From Catenulispora pinisilvae (GTDB lineage Bacteria > Actinomycetota > Actinomycetes > Streptomycetales > Catenulisporaceae), in NCBI RefSeq assembly GCF_015356865.1, contig NZ_JAAFZA010000015.1, positions 22,090 through 86,089 on the forward strand: 64,000 nt of DNA. The letters run 5' to 3'. The position numbers were made by a program, and so were the translations under genes. Shown one piece after another: positions 9,136 to 17,660 of this stretch. The notes beneath the pieces were generated by a model. That model had not been told where the DNA came from and ran no database searches. It was given only the letters and a program-made list of their open reading frames with translations. Numbering within the stretch: the first letter of the stretch is position 1; the number at the start of each line of letters is the position of its first letter.

Positions 9136-9464
9136 AAGCGCTAGATGACGGGTGCCTGTGGACAAGATCGTGGAGATCTTGGACTGATCAGCCTGTCAAC
9201 TCAGCGTTCTGCGTTCAAGCGCGCATTCGACAGTTGCCTGACCCACGGCCCAAACCGCAGGCAGCGGCGTTGTCGCGTCGGGGGAGCGCCGCATAGTCGC
9301 GGGCTGGTCTAGCTGCCGGTCCGGGGCGTCGCCGACGATGGGCAGCTCGTGTTGCCGGTGTCCGCATGACCTGCGCCCCTCCGGCCGGGCTCGAACGAAT
9401 GCCGCGTCGCCCATCGGTTCCCGTGTTGCTCCTCGCAACCACACGCCAAGGATTGGAACGTGTC
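9136..9464. other. Interval with no recognisable gene
   Basis: About 330 bases between two gene remnants. No frame has a convincing start or family resemblance. It probably belongs to the same decaying region. Confidence 0.4.
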
Positions 9465-9736
9465 ATGAACCAGTTTGTCGATAGCCATCGGTTGTCCCGA
9501 CGCAGGCTGCTGACCCTCGCCGGTGGCGCTGCTGTGGCCAGGTCCAGGACTGCTCCAGCGGCGACGACGTCCGCGCTGCGCAGGTGGAGCTGAACCGCTT
9601 CGGCTATAACCTCTCCGTCGACGGCAACTTCGGTTCCGGCACCGTCAGCGCCGCCCGCGCCTTCCAGTCCGCGCACAGCCTGGGCGTGGACGGCCAGGTG
9701 GGACCGCAGACCTGGCAGATGCTCGTCGGTAGCTGA
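9465..9736 (+). pseudogene. Broken Tat-exported peptidoglycan-binding protein
   Basis: The ATG is preceded by AAGGATTGGAACG and starts a twin-arginine-like signal (SRRRLLTLAGGAAVA). After about 25 codons the protein would have to change frame. The other frame reads a complete PG_binding_1 domain from about 9550 (SGDDVRAAQVELNRFGYNLS, then DGNFGSGTVSAARAFQ, then DGQVGPQTWQMLVGS) to the TGA at 9736. Signal and domain therefore appear joined by an out-of-frame deletion. The original protein was probably a secreted cell-wall hydrolase or binding protein. Confidence 0.7.
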
Positions 9737-9818
9737 CCGCCGAGCTCTGATGGCGACCGCGGAAGACTGCGGAGACCGCTGCGGTCGCCACCTCGACCAA
9801 TGCAGAGCTCTATGAGTT

Positions 9819-10856
9819 CTACGCGGCGAGCTTCTTGAGTGCGGCCTCCAACGCGTCCAGTACGCCGAGGGCGTCGCTGTAGCCGGACGGCAGGAAGTAG
9901 ACGGTCCCGTAGAGGCGATCAGTGGTCACCGCGGGCAGGGTCTTCCACAGCGGTTGCGCGAACAGCTGCGGACCGAGGTTCGCGGGCGCTCCGGTGTTGG
10001 TCGCGTAGTAGAAGATCGCGTCGGCGTTCTGGAGCTTGCCGATCGTCTCGTAGGACATGCTCTGCTGGCCGGTGGCGCCCACGGCCTGCGAGGCGTCGGC
10101 GAACTTCACCCCGGCGTCGGCGAGGATGCCGCCGATCGGGGAGGCCGCTCCGTAGAGCCAGAACTGGCCGTTGTCGAAGCCGCCTTGAAGCAGGTTCCAG
10201 CGCAGCTTGCCGAGCTCGTCCGCGTACGTGGCCTTGATCCCGGCGGCACGCTCGGTGTAGCGCTTACGCAGCGCGGCGAGGGCGTCGGCCTGTCCGAGCG
10301 CGGTGGCGGTGTCCTGGGCCATGTCGCGCCAGGGGGCGTTGCTGGCGTTGAACGGCAGGATCACAGTCGGCGCGATCTCTTTGAGCTGTTCGTACGGCGG
10401 CTTCTGTCCGTCGATGCCGAGGATCAGGTCTGGCCGCAGCGCCACCACCTTCTCCAGGTCCACCGCGCCGCCGACGGTGCCGTCGGAGATCTTCGGAATC
10501 TGCCGCCAGCGTTCGACGAACTGCGGCTCGACGTACTGTTCCCCGGCGCTGTAGACGCCGATCGGGGCCGCACCCAGGTCGAACATGGCGGCCATGGTGA
10601 AGCCGTCGAGCGTGACCACCCGGGTCGGGTTGGCGAGCACCGCGATGGCGCCGTTGACGCTGCTCACGGTCCGGGTCGAGCCCGATGCCGAGGGAGTGTG
10701 GCCTTTGCCATCGCTCCCGCCGCACGCGGCCAGGCCGAGGCCGGCCAACCCGGCGATCCCGCCGGCCAGCAGTCCGCGCCGGGTCAGCTCGTTGACGATG
10801 CGGGTGAACTCTTCGTCCACCTTCAGATCGGGCGGGGTGGTCAGGGTGGCGCTCAT
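9819..10856 (-). CDS. Siderophore-binding lipoprotein of an iron ABC importer
   Basis: A 345-residue periplasmic-binding protein of the FepB/FhuD/TroA-like fold. It carries a twin-arginine signal with a lipobox (RRGLLAGGIAGLAGLGLAAC) and would be attached to the outer face of the membrane. Motifs such as VVALRPDLILGIDG fit the family. The start chosen is the second ATG because GGAGA precedes it. An ATG ten codons upstream has a poor ribosome site and almost abuts the iron box. It has its own iron box at 10912-10930, so it forms a separate iron-repressed unit from the neighbouring operon. It lies downstream of two ABC half-transporters on the same strand. Confidence 0.9.
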   Translation of the reverse strand: MSATLTTPPDLKVDEEFTRIVNELTRRGLLAGGIAGLAGLGLAACGGSDGKGHTPSASGSTRTVSSVNGAIAVLANPTRVVTLDGFTMAAMFDLGAAPIGVYSAGEQYVEPQFVERWRQIPKISDGTVGGAVDLEKVVALRPDLILGIDGQKPPYEQLKEIAPTVILPFNASNAPWRDMAQDTATALGQADALAALRKRYTERAAGIKATYADELGKLRWNLLQGGFDNGQFWLYGAASPIGGILADAGVKFADASQAVGATGQQSMSYETIGKLQNADAIFYYATNTGAPANLGPQLFAQPLWKTLPAVTTDRLYGTVYFLPSGYSDALGVLDALEAALKKLAA

Positions 10857-10911
10857 CAGCGAGTCTCCGAGGCTTGGGCCGGTCATGGAATGAACCTAGG
10901 CTGGAATGAAC

Positions 10912-10930
10912 TTAGGTTAGCCTCACCTAA
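10912..10930. promoter_or_regulatory. Iron box (DtxR/IdeR/DmdR-type operator)
   Basis: TTAGGTTAG CCTCACCTAA is a 19-bp near-palindrome matching the known actinobacterial iron-box consensus TTAGGTTAGGCTCACCTAA at 18 or more positions. It lies about 55 bases upstream of the chosen start of the binding-protein gene, where it would cover the promoter. Iron-loaded DmdR/IdeR should repress there. Confidence 0.88.
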
Positions 10931-10956
10931 GAGGCGTGCCAAGATCTGGAGTTGGC

Positions 10957-12765
10957 TCAGCTGCGGTGCCGGGACCACGCCAGCCAGAGATGGGCATAGT
11001 GTCCGTCGGCCGCCAGCAGCTCGTCGTGGGTACCGCGCTCGACGACGCGGCCGTCGGCCAGCACGACGATCTGCGCGGCGGCCACCACCTGGGAGAGCCG
11101 GTGTGCGATGATCAGCGCCCCGCGATCCCGGGTCGCCGCTCGCGCCGCCTCGTCCAAAGACCTGGCCGCGTCGCTGCCGCCCTCGGCGGTCGCCTCGTCG
11201 AGGATGACGAAGGGCGGGTCCAGCAGGAGCAGCCGGGCCAGGGCGAGGTGCTGGGCCTGGCCGCCGGTCAGCGGGTGGCCGCCGGCGCCGATGAGGGTCT
11301 CCGTGCCTTGCGGCAGGGCTGATACCCAGGACAAGGCGCCGGTGGTGGCCAGTACGGCGCTGATCCGTGCGTCGTCGGCCTCCGGCGCGGCCAGGCGCAG
11401 ATTGTCCGCGACGGTTCCGGCGAACAGGTGCGGCTGCTGGGCGATCAAGGCGACCCGGCCGGCGACCGGCGCTCCGCCGATGGTGACGCTGCCTGAGCCC
11501 GGCGTGTACAGGCCGGCTGCCAGGCCGGCGAGCGTGGACTTGCCGGACCCGCTGACTCCGACGACCGCGACGTGCCGGCCGGGTGCGACGTCGATGCTGA
11601 TCCCGGACACAGCCTCCTGCGTACCGGGCGGACCGTAGCGGAAGCTGACCTCGTCGATGATTAGAGAAGAGTCGGCAGCGGCAGCGGCGCGGTCGGACCT
11701 CGGGACAGGGACAGGGACAGGGACGGCCTCATGGTCGCGGACCCCCAGCAGCCGCGCGATTCCGGCACCCGCCTGCTGAAGATCGTCGAACACGCCGAGC
11801 ACTGTGTTGATCGGGTTGAACAGACCGACGAAGAACAACGCGGCGCTTGTGGCGGCGCCGACAGTGGTACCGCCGTCGTGGATCAGGACCGCGGCCGTGG
11901 CCAGGATGGTGCCGAGGCCGATGAGCTCGGCCCCGTTCAGCCGACCGTAGAACCTGGTGGCCAGGCGGGTCGCCTGGATCTCATACGACACCGCGTCCAG
12001 CGAGGAGCGCGCGGCCGCGGCGCGGCGGGCCGGCCCGAGTCGCAGGGCACGAACAGTGGGCAGGGCGGCGAACGTCCCGAGCAGCGATTCGGTGCGCCGC
12101 CCCTCGGCGATCCGCCCGGCGGCGTAGACCGGCCGCGACGACCGCAGATACCAGCGCAGCGTCCACAGCTGGATCGGCACGGCCGGCAACGCGGCGAGCA
12201 GGAAGCGCCAGTCCAGCGCGGCCAGACCGATGAAGGCCGCGCAGACGGCCAGTGCGGCGGAGGTGAAGTCCGCGAGGGATTCCTGCGCGGCCTCGGTGAT
12301 CTGATCGACGTCGTTGCAGACTCGGGAGATCAGGTCCCCGGAGCCCCCGGCCTCGGCCACGTCCACCGGCAGGGCGACAGCGGCGGCCAGGACGTCCTCC
12401 CGCAGTTCGGCGACGGCCGGCAGGACCAGCCGGGCCGAGAGCCGCCCCGCCGTCCGGGCCGCCAGCGCGCCCACGAGCACGGCCAGCGCGAGGCCGATGA
12501 CGGGACCGACCGCCGCCCCCCGCCCGCGCCGCTCTACCAGTGCCTGCACGATCTCGCCGGTGGCCAGTGGCGCGGCCAGGCCCATCGCCGCCGTCACCAC
12601 CATCGCGCCGAGGGCCGCGGCCAGCAGCCCCGGCCGACGGCGCGCGTGGCCGGTGGCCCAGGCCAGGCAGTGGCGGTTGTCGGCGACCGGTAGCAGGCGT
12701 GCGGTGGCGGCAGCAGGGGCGGTAACGGGGGCCATAGCAGGCGTGATAGCGGCCCCGACGCTCAC
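10957..12765 (-). CDS. ABC half-transporter (fused membrane and ATPase domains), catalytically intact partner
   Basis: A 602-residue type IV ABC protein with six membrane helices (residues 40-320) and a C-terminal nucleotide-binding domain. It shows a good Walker A (GVSGSGKSTL), a signature of LTGGQ, a Walker B with catalytic Glu (FVILDEAT) and an H-loop (IIAHRLS). It starts at a GTG that overlaps the stop of the upstream half-transporter (GTGA), so the two are made together, probably as a heterodimer. Pairs like this beside siderophore uptake genes recall IrtAB of mycobacteria and YbtPQ of Yersinia, which import or process ferric siderophores. Siderophore export is the alternative. Confidence 0.9.
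   Translation of the reverse strand: MSVGAAITPAMAPVTAPAAATARLLPVADNRHCLAWATGHARRRPGLLAAALGAMVVTAAMGLAAPLATGEIVQALVERRGRGAAVGPVIGLALAVLVGALAARTAGRLSARLVLPAVAELREDVLAAAVALPVDVAEAGGSGDLISRVCNDVDQITEAAQESLADFTSAALAVCAAFIGLAALDWRFLLAALPAVPIQLWTLRWYLRSSRPVYAAGRIAEGRRTESLLGTFAALPTVRALRLGPARRAAAARSSLDAVSYEIQATRLATRFYGRLNGAELIGLGTILATAAVLIHDGGTTVGAATSAALFFVGLFNPINTVLGVFDDLQQAGAGIARLLGVRDHEAVPVPVPVPRSDRAAAAADSSLIIDEVSFRYGPPGTQEAVSGISIDVAPGRHVAVVGVSGSGKSTLAGLAAGLYTPGSGSVTIGGAPVAGRVALIAQQPHLFAGTVADNLRLAAPEADDARISAVLATTGALSWVSALPQGTETLIGAGGHPLTGGQAQHLALARLLLLDPPFVILDEATAEGGSDAARSLDEAARAATRDRGALIIAHRLSQVVAAAQIVVLADGRVVERGTHDELLAADGHYAHLWLAWSRHRS
11702..11725. repeat. In-frame 6-bp repeat (GGGACA x4) in the ABC linker
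   Basis: Four hexamers (the last GGGACG) encode a Val-Pro run (VPVPVPVP) in the linker between the membrane and ATPase domains. Confidence 0.85.
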
Positions 12766-14489
12766 CGGACCACCACGGCGCGGTAAGCGTCCAGCGACGC
12801 GACGAGCTCGTCATGAGTGCTGTCCACCGCTCCCCGGCTGTCGCAGAACACCACCCGATCGCAGCGTGAGAGCAGCGTCGGGCTCGTGGTCACGATCAAC
12901 GTGGTCTGATTCTCCCGGTAGCGGCGCAGGTTGTCGGCGATGACGGCCTCCGTGGCGCTGTCGACGGCGGTCGTGGGATCGTGCAGCACCAGAACGGCGG
13001 GCCGCGCCGCGAGCGCCCGGGCCAGCGCGAGCCGCTGGCGTTGCCCGCCGGACACCGATCGGGTCCCTTCGCTCAGTACCGTGTCCCAACCCTCCGACAG
13101 GGTACTGATGACCTGGTCCGCGGTAGCTGTCCGCGCCGCATCAGCGGATCCGTGTGCCCCCAGGTTGTCGCGGACCGTCCCCGGAAACAGGGCGGCATCG
13201 TGGAGCGCGACGAGCACCGTCGACCGCAGGGTGTCGAGATCGTAGTCCCGCAGGGCCCTGCCACCGAGCCGTACCTCGCCCCGAACCGGGTCGTATTCGC
13301 GAGCCAGCAGCGCCGGGACATCGGCCGCCGCGCGGGTGTCGTCCACGACCAGCCCGGTGATCCGGCCGGGCTGGACGGTGAAGTCCAGCGCGGTGCCGGA
13401 GCGTCCGACCGCGGCGCGGAACTGTAGATCGGCGTCAGATGCATCAAATACATCAGATACATCAGATACGTTGGATGCGTCGCGACCGTCCGGAGCTTCG
13501 AGTCCCGGCACTTGTGGCTCGATGACGCCGACCGGAGCTCGAACCAACTCCAAGACGCGTTCCGCCGATGCGATCGCCCTGGCGCGCGCCGGACCCAGAC
13601 CGAACAGCGTCTGGAGCGAACCGGTGAGGAACTGCGCCAGGCCCAGCGCCGAGACGAGATGTCCGAGACTGAGCCGGCCGCCCAGGGCGAGCCATCCGCC
13701 GACCCCGGCGATCACCATCAGGTAGGTGCCGGTGGCCAGGGTCCTGAGTCCGGCGAGCGAGGATTCCATGCGCGCAGTGCGTGCCGCCGCGTTGAGCGCC
13801 GATCGGCTGGCGGCTGTATAGGCGTCGGCGGCCGCGCGCTCGGCACCGATTCCGCGCAGGACTCGCAGACCGCGCACGATGTCCTCGGCGAGGGTGGCCG
13901 CGTCCGCAGAGCCCTGCTGTTCTCCCCGGTAACCGGCGCGCAGCCGGTCCGAAGCCTTGCTGATGGCGAGCAGCAGCACGGTCACGCAGACCAGGACCAC
14001 CGCGCCGAGCACGGGGGAGAACCACATGAGCAGCGCGGTGGCGACGACCAATGCCACCGCGGCGGCCAGCCCGGAGGCGCAGATGCCGGCGAAGGCACCG
14101 ATGCGTGCCGCGTCGCTGCCGGCCAGGGTCAGCAGCGCTCCCGGCGGGGGTTCGACGCCGCCGCCGGGCCGGACGGCCCGGTCGACGACCAGCATGCGCA
14201 CCTCGTGGGCGGCGTATTGCTTGGCCCGCTGGCTGGCCCGGGCCCCGAACCGGAACGACAGCGACAACAGCGCGAAGTCGGCGGCGAGCACGGCCAGCCA
14301 GGGCGCGGTCCTCGCCGGCCCGCCGTCGGCCGCCGCCGCGATCGCCGCGCCGACCACCACCGGCACCAGCGATTCGCCGAGCTGGTGGCTGCTGTACAAC
14401 AGGCACGCCATCGCCAGGTCTCGTCGTCGCGACAGCAGAGCAGCGCGGATCAGCGAAGGCGCGGAGGCGGGCAGGGTCTCGGTATCCAC
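12762..14489 (-). CDS. ABC half-transporter with a degenerate ATPase site
   Basis: A 575-residue protein with six membrane helices (residues 15-300) and a C-terminal ABC domain. The signature is kept (VSGGQRQRLALARAL), but the Walker A region reads LVVDDTRAAADVP and has no GxxGxGKS. Walker B reads VLVLHDPTTAVD, with Asp to His and Glu to Asp. The H-loop His is a Thr (TLIVTTSP). It therefore should not hydrolyse ATP itself and would supply only its signature to the intact partner encoded next (10957-12765). The start is GTG, 15 bases after the binding-protein gene, within the same iron-controlled operon. Confidence 0.88.
   Translation of the reverse strand: MDTETLPASAPSLIRAALLSRRRDLAMACLLYSSHQLGESLVPVVVGAAIAAAADGGPARTAPWLAVLAADFALLSLSFRFGARASQRAKQYAAHEVRMLVVDRAVRPGGGVEPPPGALLTLAGSDAARIGAFAGICASGLAAAVALVVATALLMWFSPVLGAVVLVCVTVLLLAISKASDRLRAGYRGEQQGSADAATLAEDIVRGLRVLRGIGAERAAADAYTAASRSALNAAARTARMESSLAGLRTLATGTYLMVIAGVGGWLALGGRLSLGHLVSALGLAQFLTGSLQTLFGLGPARARAIASAERVLELVRAPVGVIEPQVPGLEAPDGRDASNVSDVSDVFDASDADLQFRAAVGRSGTALDFTVQPGRITGLVVDDTRAAADVPALLAREYDPVRGEVRLGGRALRDYDLDTLRSTVLVALHDAALFPGTVRDNLGAHGSADAARTATADQVISTLSEGWDTVLSEGTRSVSGGQRQRLALARALAARPAVLVLHDPTTAVDSATEAVIADNLRRYRENQTTLIVTTSPTLLSRCDRVVFCDSRGAVDSTHDELVASLDAYRAVVVR
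13435..13479. repeat. In-frame 9-bp repeat (TCAGATACA-like, x5)
   Basis: Five imperfect 9-bp units encode alternating Ser/Asp/Val/Ala triplets (DASNVSDVSDVFDASDAD on the coding strand) in the linker ahead of the ATPase domain of the degenerate half-transporter. Confidence 0.85.
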
Positions 14490-14504
14490 GGGAGCGGCAG
14501 ACCT

Positions 14505-15566
14505 CTACGACAGCGGGGAGGTCGGCCCGATGCCGGGCTTCGCGGAGGCGAGGTGGTCGGCCAGTCCCGTGAGCAGCCCGGTGAAGTTGGCGTAGCTGTA
14601 GGTGTACCAGGAGGCGAGCTCGGGCCGCCAGGACTGGCCGGCCGCGACCGCCGGGATCTTCGCCCACAGCGGATTGGTCGGCAGCGGGTCGGTGACGGCC
14701 CACACGAGCAGGTCGGCCGGGATCTGTGGCGCGCGTTCCCAGCTGATCGGCTCGCTGTAGGTGTTCTTCTCGCTCTGCGCGATGGCGACCAGCTCGACGC
14801 CGAGCCCGGCGACGGTTTTCAGGATCGGCCAGGTGCCGCTGTTCATCACACCCAGTTCGGTGGCACCGATGTCGAACACGAATCCGACGCGCACGCCGGG
14901 GTTGCTCTTCACCGCGCTGCGCACCTTCTCCGCAGCGCTCTGATAACCGGTCTTCGCCTCGGTGTCGGCCAGCCGTGCGCCCACGGCCGCGGTGATGTTC
15001 TCCGCGGTGGTGACGATGTGCTCGATCGGCTGGTACATGCTGATCCCGACGACCGGTGCGATCTGCGCGGCGGCCGCGGTCTTGCTGATGGTCTGCAAGG
15101 CGCCGTCGGCCTGGACCACGTCGATGAGCAGATCGGGCTTGGCGCCGGCCAGTGCCTCCAGGTCCAGCTGCCCGTCCTTGCCGCCGATCTGGACGATGCC
15201 CTCCTTGGCCAGGTTCAGCTGGACGGACTCGGTGGTGGCCGGGTCGCTGGCGAACGCGGCGACGGGACGCAGCCCGGCGGGCCACAGTGCCGAGGTCACG
15301 GTGTCGGTGAGCAGGGCCACGCGCCGCGGTTGGGTCGGCAGCCTCACGGTGGTGCCCCGGTCGTCGGTGAAGGACCAGGACCCTGAACCGGCCGCCTGGG
15401 CGGCGGGGGTCTGGTCCGAGCCGCAGGCGGCGAGCAGGCCGGAAAGGCCCGCCCCGGCTATCGAGGCGCCGAGCAGGCGGCGCCGGGACGGGACGAACGG
15501 GACGGAGGCCCGGTAGCGGGTGCTGCGGGTGGGGGCGATGGGTGTGGCGAAGGGTGTCGGCGACAT
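14505..15566 (-). CDS. Siderophore-binding lipoprotein (operon copy)
   Basis: A 353-residue ferric-siderophore binding protein. The N-terminus has a twin-arginine motif and lipobox (PSRRRLLGASIAGAGLSGLL followed by AACGS). The mature part begins with a typical strand (WSFTDDRGTTVRLPTQPRRV) of the FepB/FecB family and contains LAGAKPDLLIDV. It lies between the FepC-like ATPase and the ABC half-transporters, so it delivers substrate to the FecCD-type importer encoded upstream. It is clearly a paralogue rather than a copy of the 9819 gene, which suggests that two substrates or two affinity classes are handled. Confidence 0.92.
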   Translation of the reverse strand: MSPTPFATPIAPTRSTRYRASVPFVPSRRRLLGASIAGAGLSGLLAACGSDQTPAAQAAGSGSWSFTDDRGTTVRLPTQPRRVALLTDTVTSALWPAGLRPVAAFASDPATTESVQLNLAKEGIVQIGGKDGQLDLEALAGAKPDLLIDVVQADGALQTISKTAAAAQIAPVVGISMYQPIEHIVTTAENITAAVGARLADTEAKTGYQSAAEKVRSAVKSNPGVRVGFVFDIGATELGVMNSGTWPILKTVAGLGVELVAIAQSEKNTYSEPISWERAPQIPADLLVWAVTDPLPTNPLWAKIPAVAAGQSWRPELASWYTYSYANFTGLLTGLADHLASAKPGIGPTSPLS

Positions 15567-15654
15567 GGTGCGCGGTTCCTTTGGGGTGGTCAGTGGTCGG
15601 GAAGTAGTCGTGGGGTGGCGCCGGGCAGCAGGGCGCGCACCGCGCGCAGGGCTT

Positions 15655-16524
15655 TCACGACGAACTCGCTTCTTGGCGCAGGGGGTTCGGTGCCAGGGGG
15701 ATGACCAGCGGGGTGCCGGTCTCGGGATCGTCGATGACCCGGCAGGGCAGACCGAAGACGTCCTCGATCAGCTCGGGGGTGACGACCTCGCCGGGACGGC
15801 CGACGGCCGCGATCGCGCCGTCCCGCATGGCGATCAGATGGTCGGCGTAGCGGCAGGCCAGGTTGAGGTCGTGCAGGACCGCGACCAGGGTCCGTCCGGC
15901 GGCGTGCAGCCGGGCGCACAGGTTCAGCACTTCGACCTGGTGGGCCAGATCGAGGAAGGTGGTCGGCTCGTCCAGCAGCAGGATGCCGGTCTCCTGGGCC
16001 AGGGCCATCGCGAGCCAGACCCGCTGCCGCTGGCCGCCGGAGAGTTCGTCCAGGTAGGCGTCCGCGAGCTCAGTGGTGTCGGTGGCGGCCATCGCGTCGC
16101 GGACCGCGCGCTCGTCGGCTTCCGACCATCGGCTCAGCAGGTTCTGGTGCGGGTGCCGGCCGCGGGCGACCAGGTCCAGCACGGTGATGCCGTCCGGGGC
16201 GACAGGGCCCTGCGGTAGCAGGCCCAGGCGACGTGCGACCTGTTTGGGAGGCAGCGCGTGGATCGGTTCGCCGTCCAGGAAGACGGTGCCCCGCAGCGGC
16301 GAGAGCACCCGGGCCAGGGTGCGCAGCAGAGTCGACTTGCCGCAGCCGTTGGCGCCGACGATCACCGTGAAGGATCCGTCGGGGATGTGTACGTCCAGCT
16401 CGTCGATCACCGGCTTGCCGTGGTAGCCGACGGTCAGGTTCCGGGCCGACAAGCGGTGTCGGTCGGTGGAGTCGGTACCCATACCCGTACTCGTACTCGT
16501 GTCGGTGTTCGTGTCGGGGCTCAT
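15655..16524 (-). CDS. FepC-type ATPase of the siderophore importer
   Basis: A 289-residue cytoplasmic ABC ATPase: Walker A GANGCGKSTL, signature LSGGQRQRVW, Walker B ILLLDEPT followed by TFLDLAHQ, H-loop AVLHDL. The LDLAHQ and LHDLNLACRYADHL segments are typical of iron-siderophore/B12 ATPases. Its ATG overlaps the stop of the upstream permease (ATGA at 16521-16524). The first 20 residues are a low-complexity Thr/Asp/Ser run from a short DNA repeat. It energises the FecCD permeases at 16521-18733. Confidence 0.94.
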   Translation of the reverse strand: MSPDTNTDTSTSTGMGTDSTDRHRLSARNLTVGYHGKPVIDELDVHIPDGSFTVIVGANGCGKSTLLRTLARVLSPLRGTVFLDGEPIHALPPKQVARRLGLLPQGPVAPDGITVLDLVARGRHPHQNLLSRWSEADERAVRDAMAATDTTELADAYLDELSGGQRQRVWLAMALAQETGILLLDEPTTFLDLAHQVEVLNLCARLHAAGRTLVAVLHDLNLACRYADHLIAMRDGAIAAVGRPGEVVTPELIEDVFGLPCRVIDDPETGTPLVIPLAPNPLRQEASSS

Positions 16525-17660
16525 GGGCGTCCCTTCCGCCATTCCCGGCTCAACAGCCAGGCCAGATACAGGCCGCCGAGGACGGCGGTGACCACCCCGA
16601 CCGGCAGGCCGGTCGGGAACTGCTGGGCCGCCAAGTCGCTGCCGGCCAGCAGGACGGCTCCGGCCAGCGCCGAAGTCAGCGTGTTGGGACCGGCCGTCGC
16701 GGTGAGCCGGCGGGCGATCTGCGGGGCGGACAGCGCCACGAAACCGACCGGTCCGGCCGCGGCGGTCGCGCTCGCCGCCAGCGCCACGCCGACCAGCAAC
16801 GCGGTGCCGCGCAGCCACTCGACGCGCAGACCCAGCCCGCGGCTGAGGTCGTCGCCGAGTTCCAACACGCCCAGCGCCCGCGAGATCCACCACGCGGCGG
16901 GCAGCAGCACCGCCAGCGCCAGGGCCTCAGGCCCGACGTAGTCCCAGCCGCGGCCGTTCAGGCTCCCGATCAGCCACAAGGCGGCCGACTGCGCGTCGTT
17001 CTCGCTGGCGCGGATGAGCAGGTACCCGTTCACCGCCGACAGCAGCGCGCCGACCCCGATGCCCACCAGGATCAGCCGGTAGCCGTGCACACCGTGCCGC
17101 ATGGCCAGGAAGTAGACGGCCGCCGCCGTGGCCAGGCCGCCGAGTACCGCTCCGGCGGCGGTCTGGGCGGCCGTGCCGTGGATCAGGGTGATGACGATCA
17201 ACGCGCCGGTCGCCGCCCCGGTGTCGAATCCGATGATGTCGGGGCTGCCCAGCGGATTGCGGGAGACGCTCTGGAACAACGCCCCTCCGGCGCCCAACGC
17301 CGCACCGACCGCCAGCGCGGTCAGCAGCCGGGGCTCGCGCAGCCGGGTGATGATGAACCGGTCCAGGGTGCTGCCGTCGCCGAAAACCGTGCGCACCACA
17401 TCCGAGAGCGGGACGTGATAGCTCCCGGTGCTCAACGTCAGGGCGCTGATCACCAGCCCGGCCGCGACCAGGGCCGCGATCACCAGGCAGGCCCGCAGAC
17501 TCAGACGGAAGGAGATGACCGAGCGACCCGGTCGGCCGCGCTTGGCGCCGATCCGGACCGTGACCGGGCGCAGGCGCGCCGCTCGGCCGGAGCCGGCCGG
17601 CACCGTGGATATCCGGGCCCTCATATCTATCCGAGCACTCATACCTATCCGGGCCCTCAT
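16521..17660 (-). CDS. FecCD-family siderophore permease (second subunit)
   Basis: A 379-residue membrane protein with about nine to ten helices and the FecCD signature (GAALGAGGALFQSVSRNPLGSPDIIGF). Its start ATG overlaps the TGA of the preceding permease gene (17657-17660), indicating translational coupling. The N-terminal 20 residues repeat (MRARIG, MSARID, MRARIS) because of an 18-bp DNA repeat, giving three possible in-frame starts. It pairs with the next permease to form a FepDG-like channel. Confidence 0.93.
   Translation of the reverse strand: MRARIGMSARIDMRARISTVPAGSGRAARLRPVTVRIGAKRGRPGRSVISFRLSLRACLVIAALVAAGLVISALTLSTGSYHVPLSDVVRTVFGDGSTLDRFIITRLREPRLLTALAVGAALGAGGALFQSVSRNPLGSPDIIGFDTGAATGALIVITLIHGTAAQTAAGAVLGGLATAAAVYFLAMRHGVHGYRLILVGIGVGALLSAVNGYLLIRASENDAQSAALWLIGSLNGRGWDYVGPEALALAVLLPAAWWISRALGVLELGDDLSRGLGLRVEWLRGTALLVGVALAASATAAAGPVGFVALSAPQIARRLTATAGPNTLTSALAGAVLLAGSDLAAQQFPTGLPVGVVTAVLGGLYLAWLLSREWRKGRP
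17606..17659. repeat. 18-bp tandem repeat (x3) at the permease start
   Basis: Three units (for example TACCTATCCGGGCCCTCA at 17642-17659) overlap the stop of one permease and the start of the next. Each unit supplies an in-frame ATG on the minus strand, so repeat-number change would add or remove start codons without shifting frame. Confidence 0.8.
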
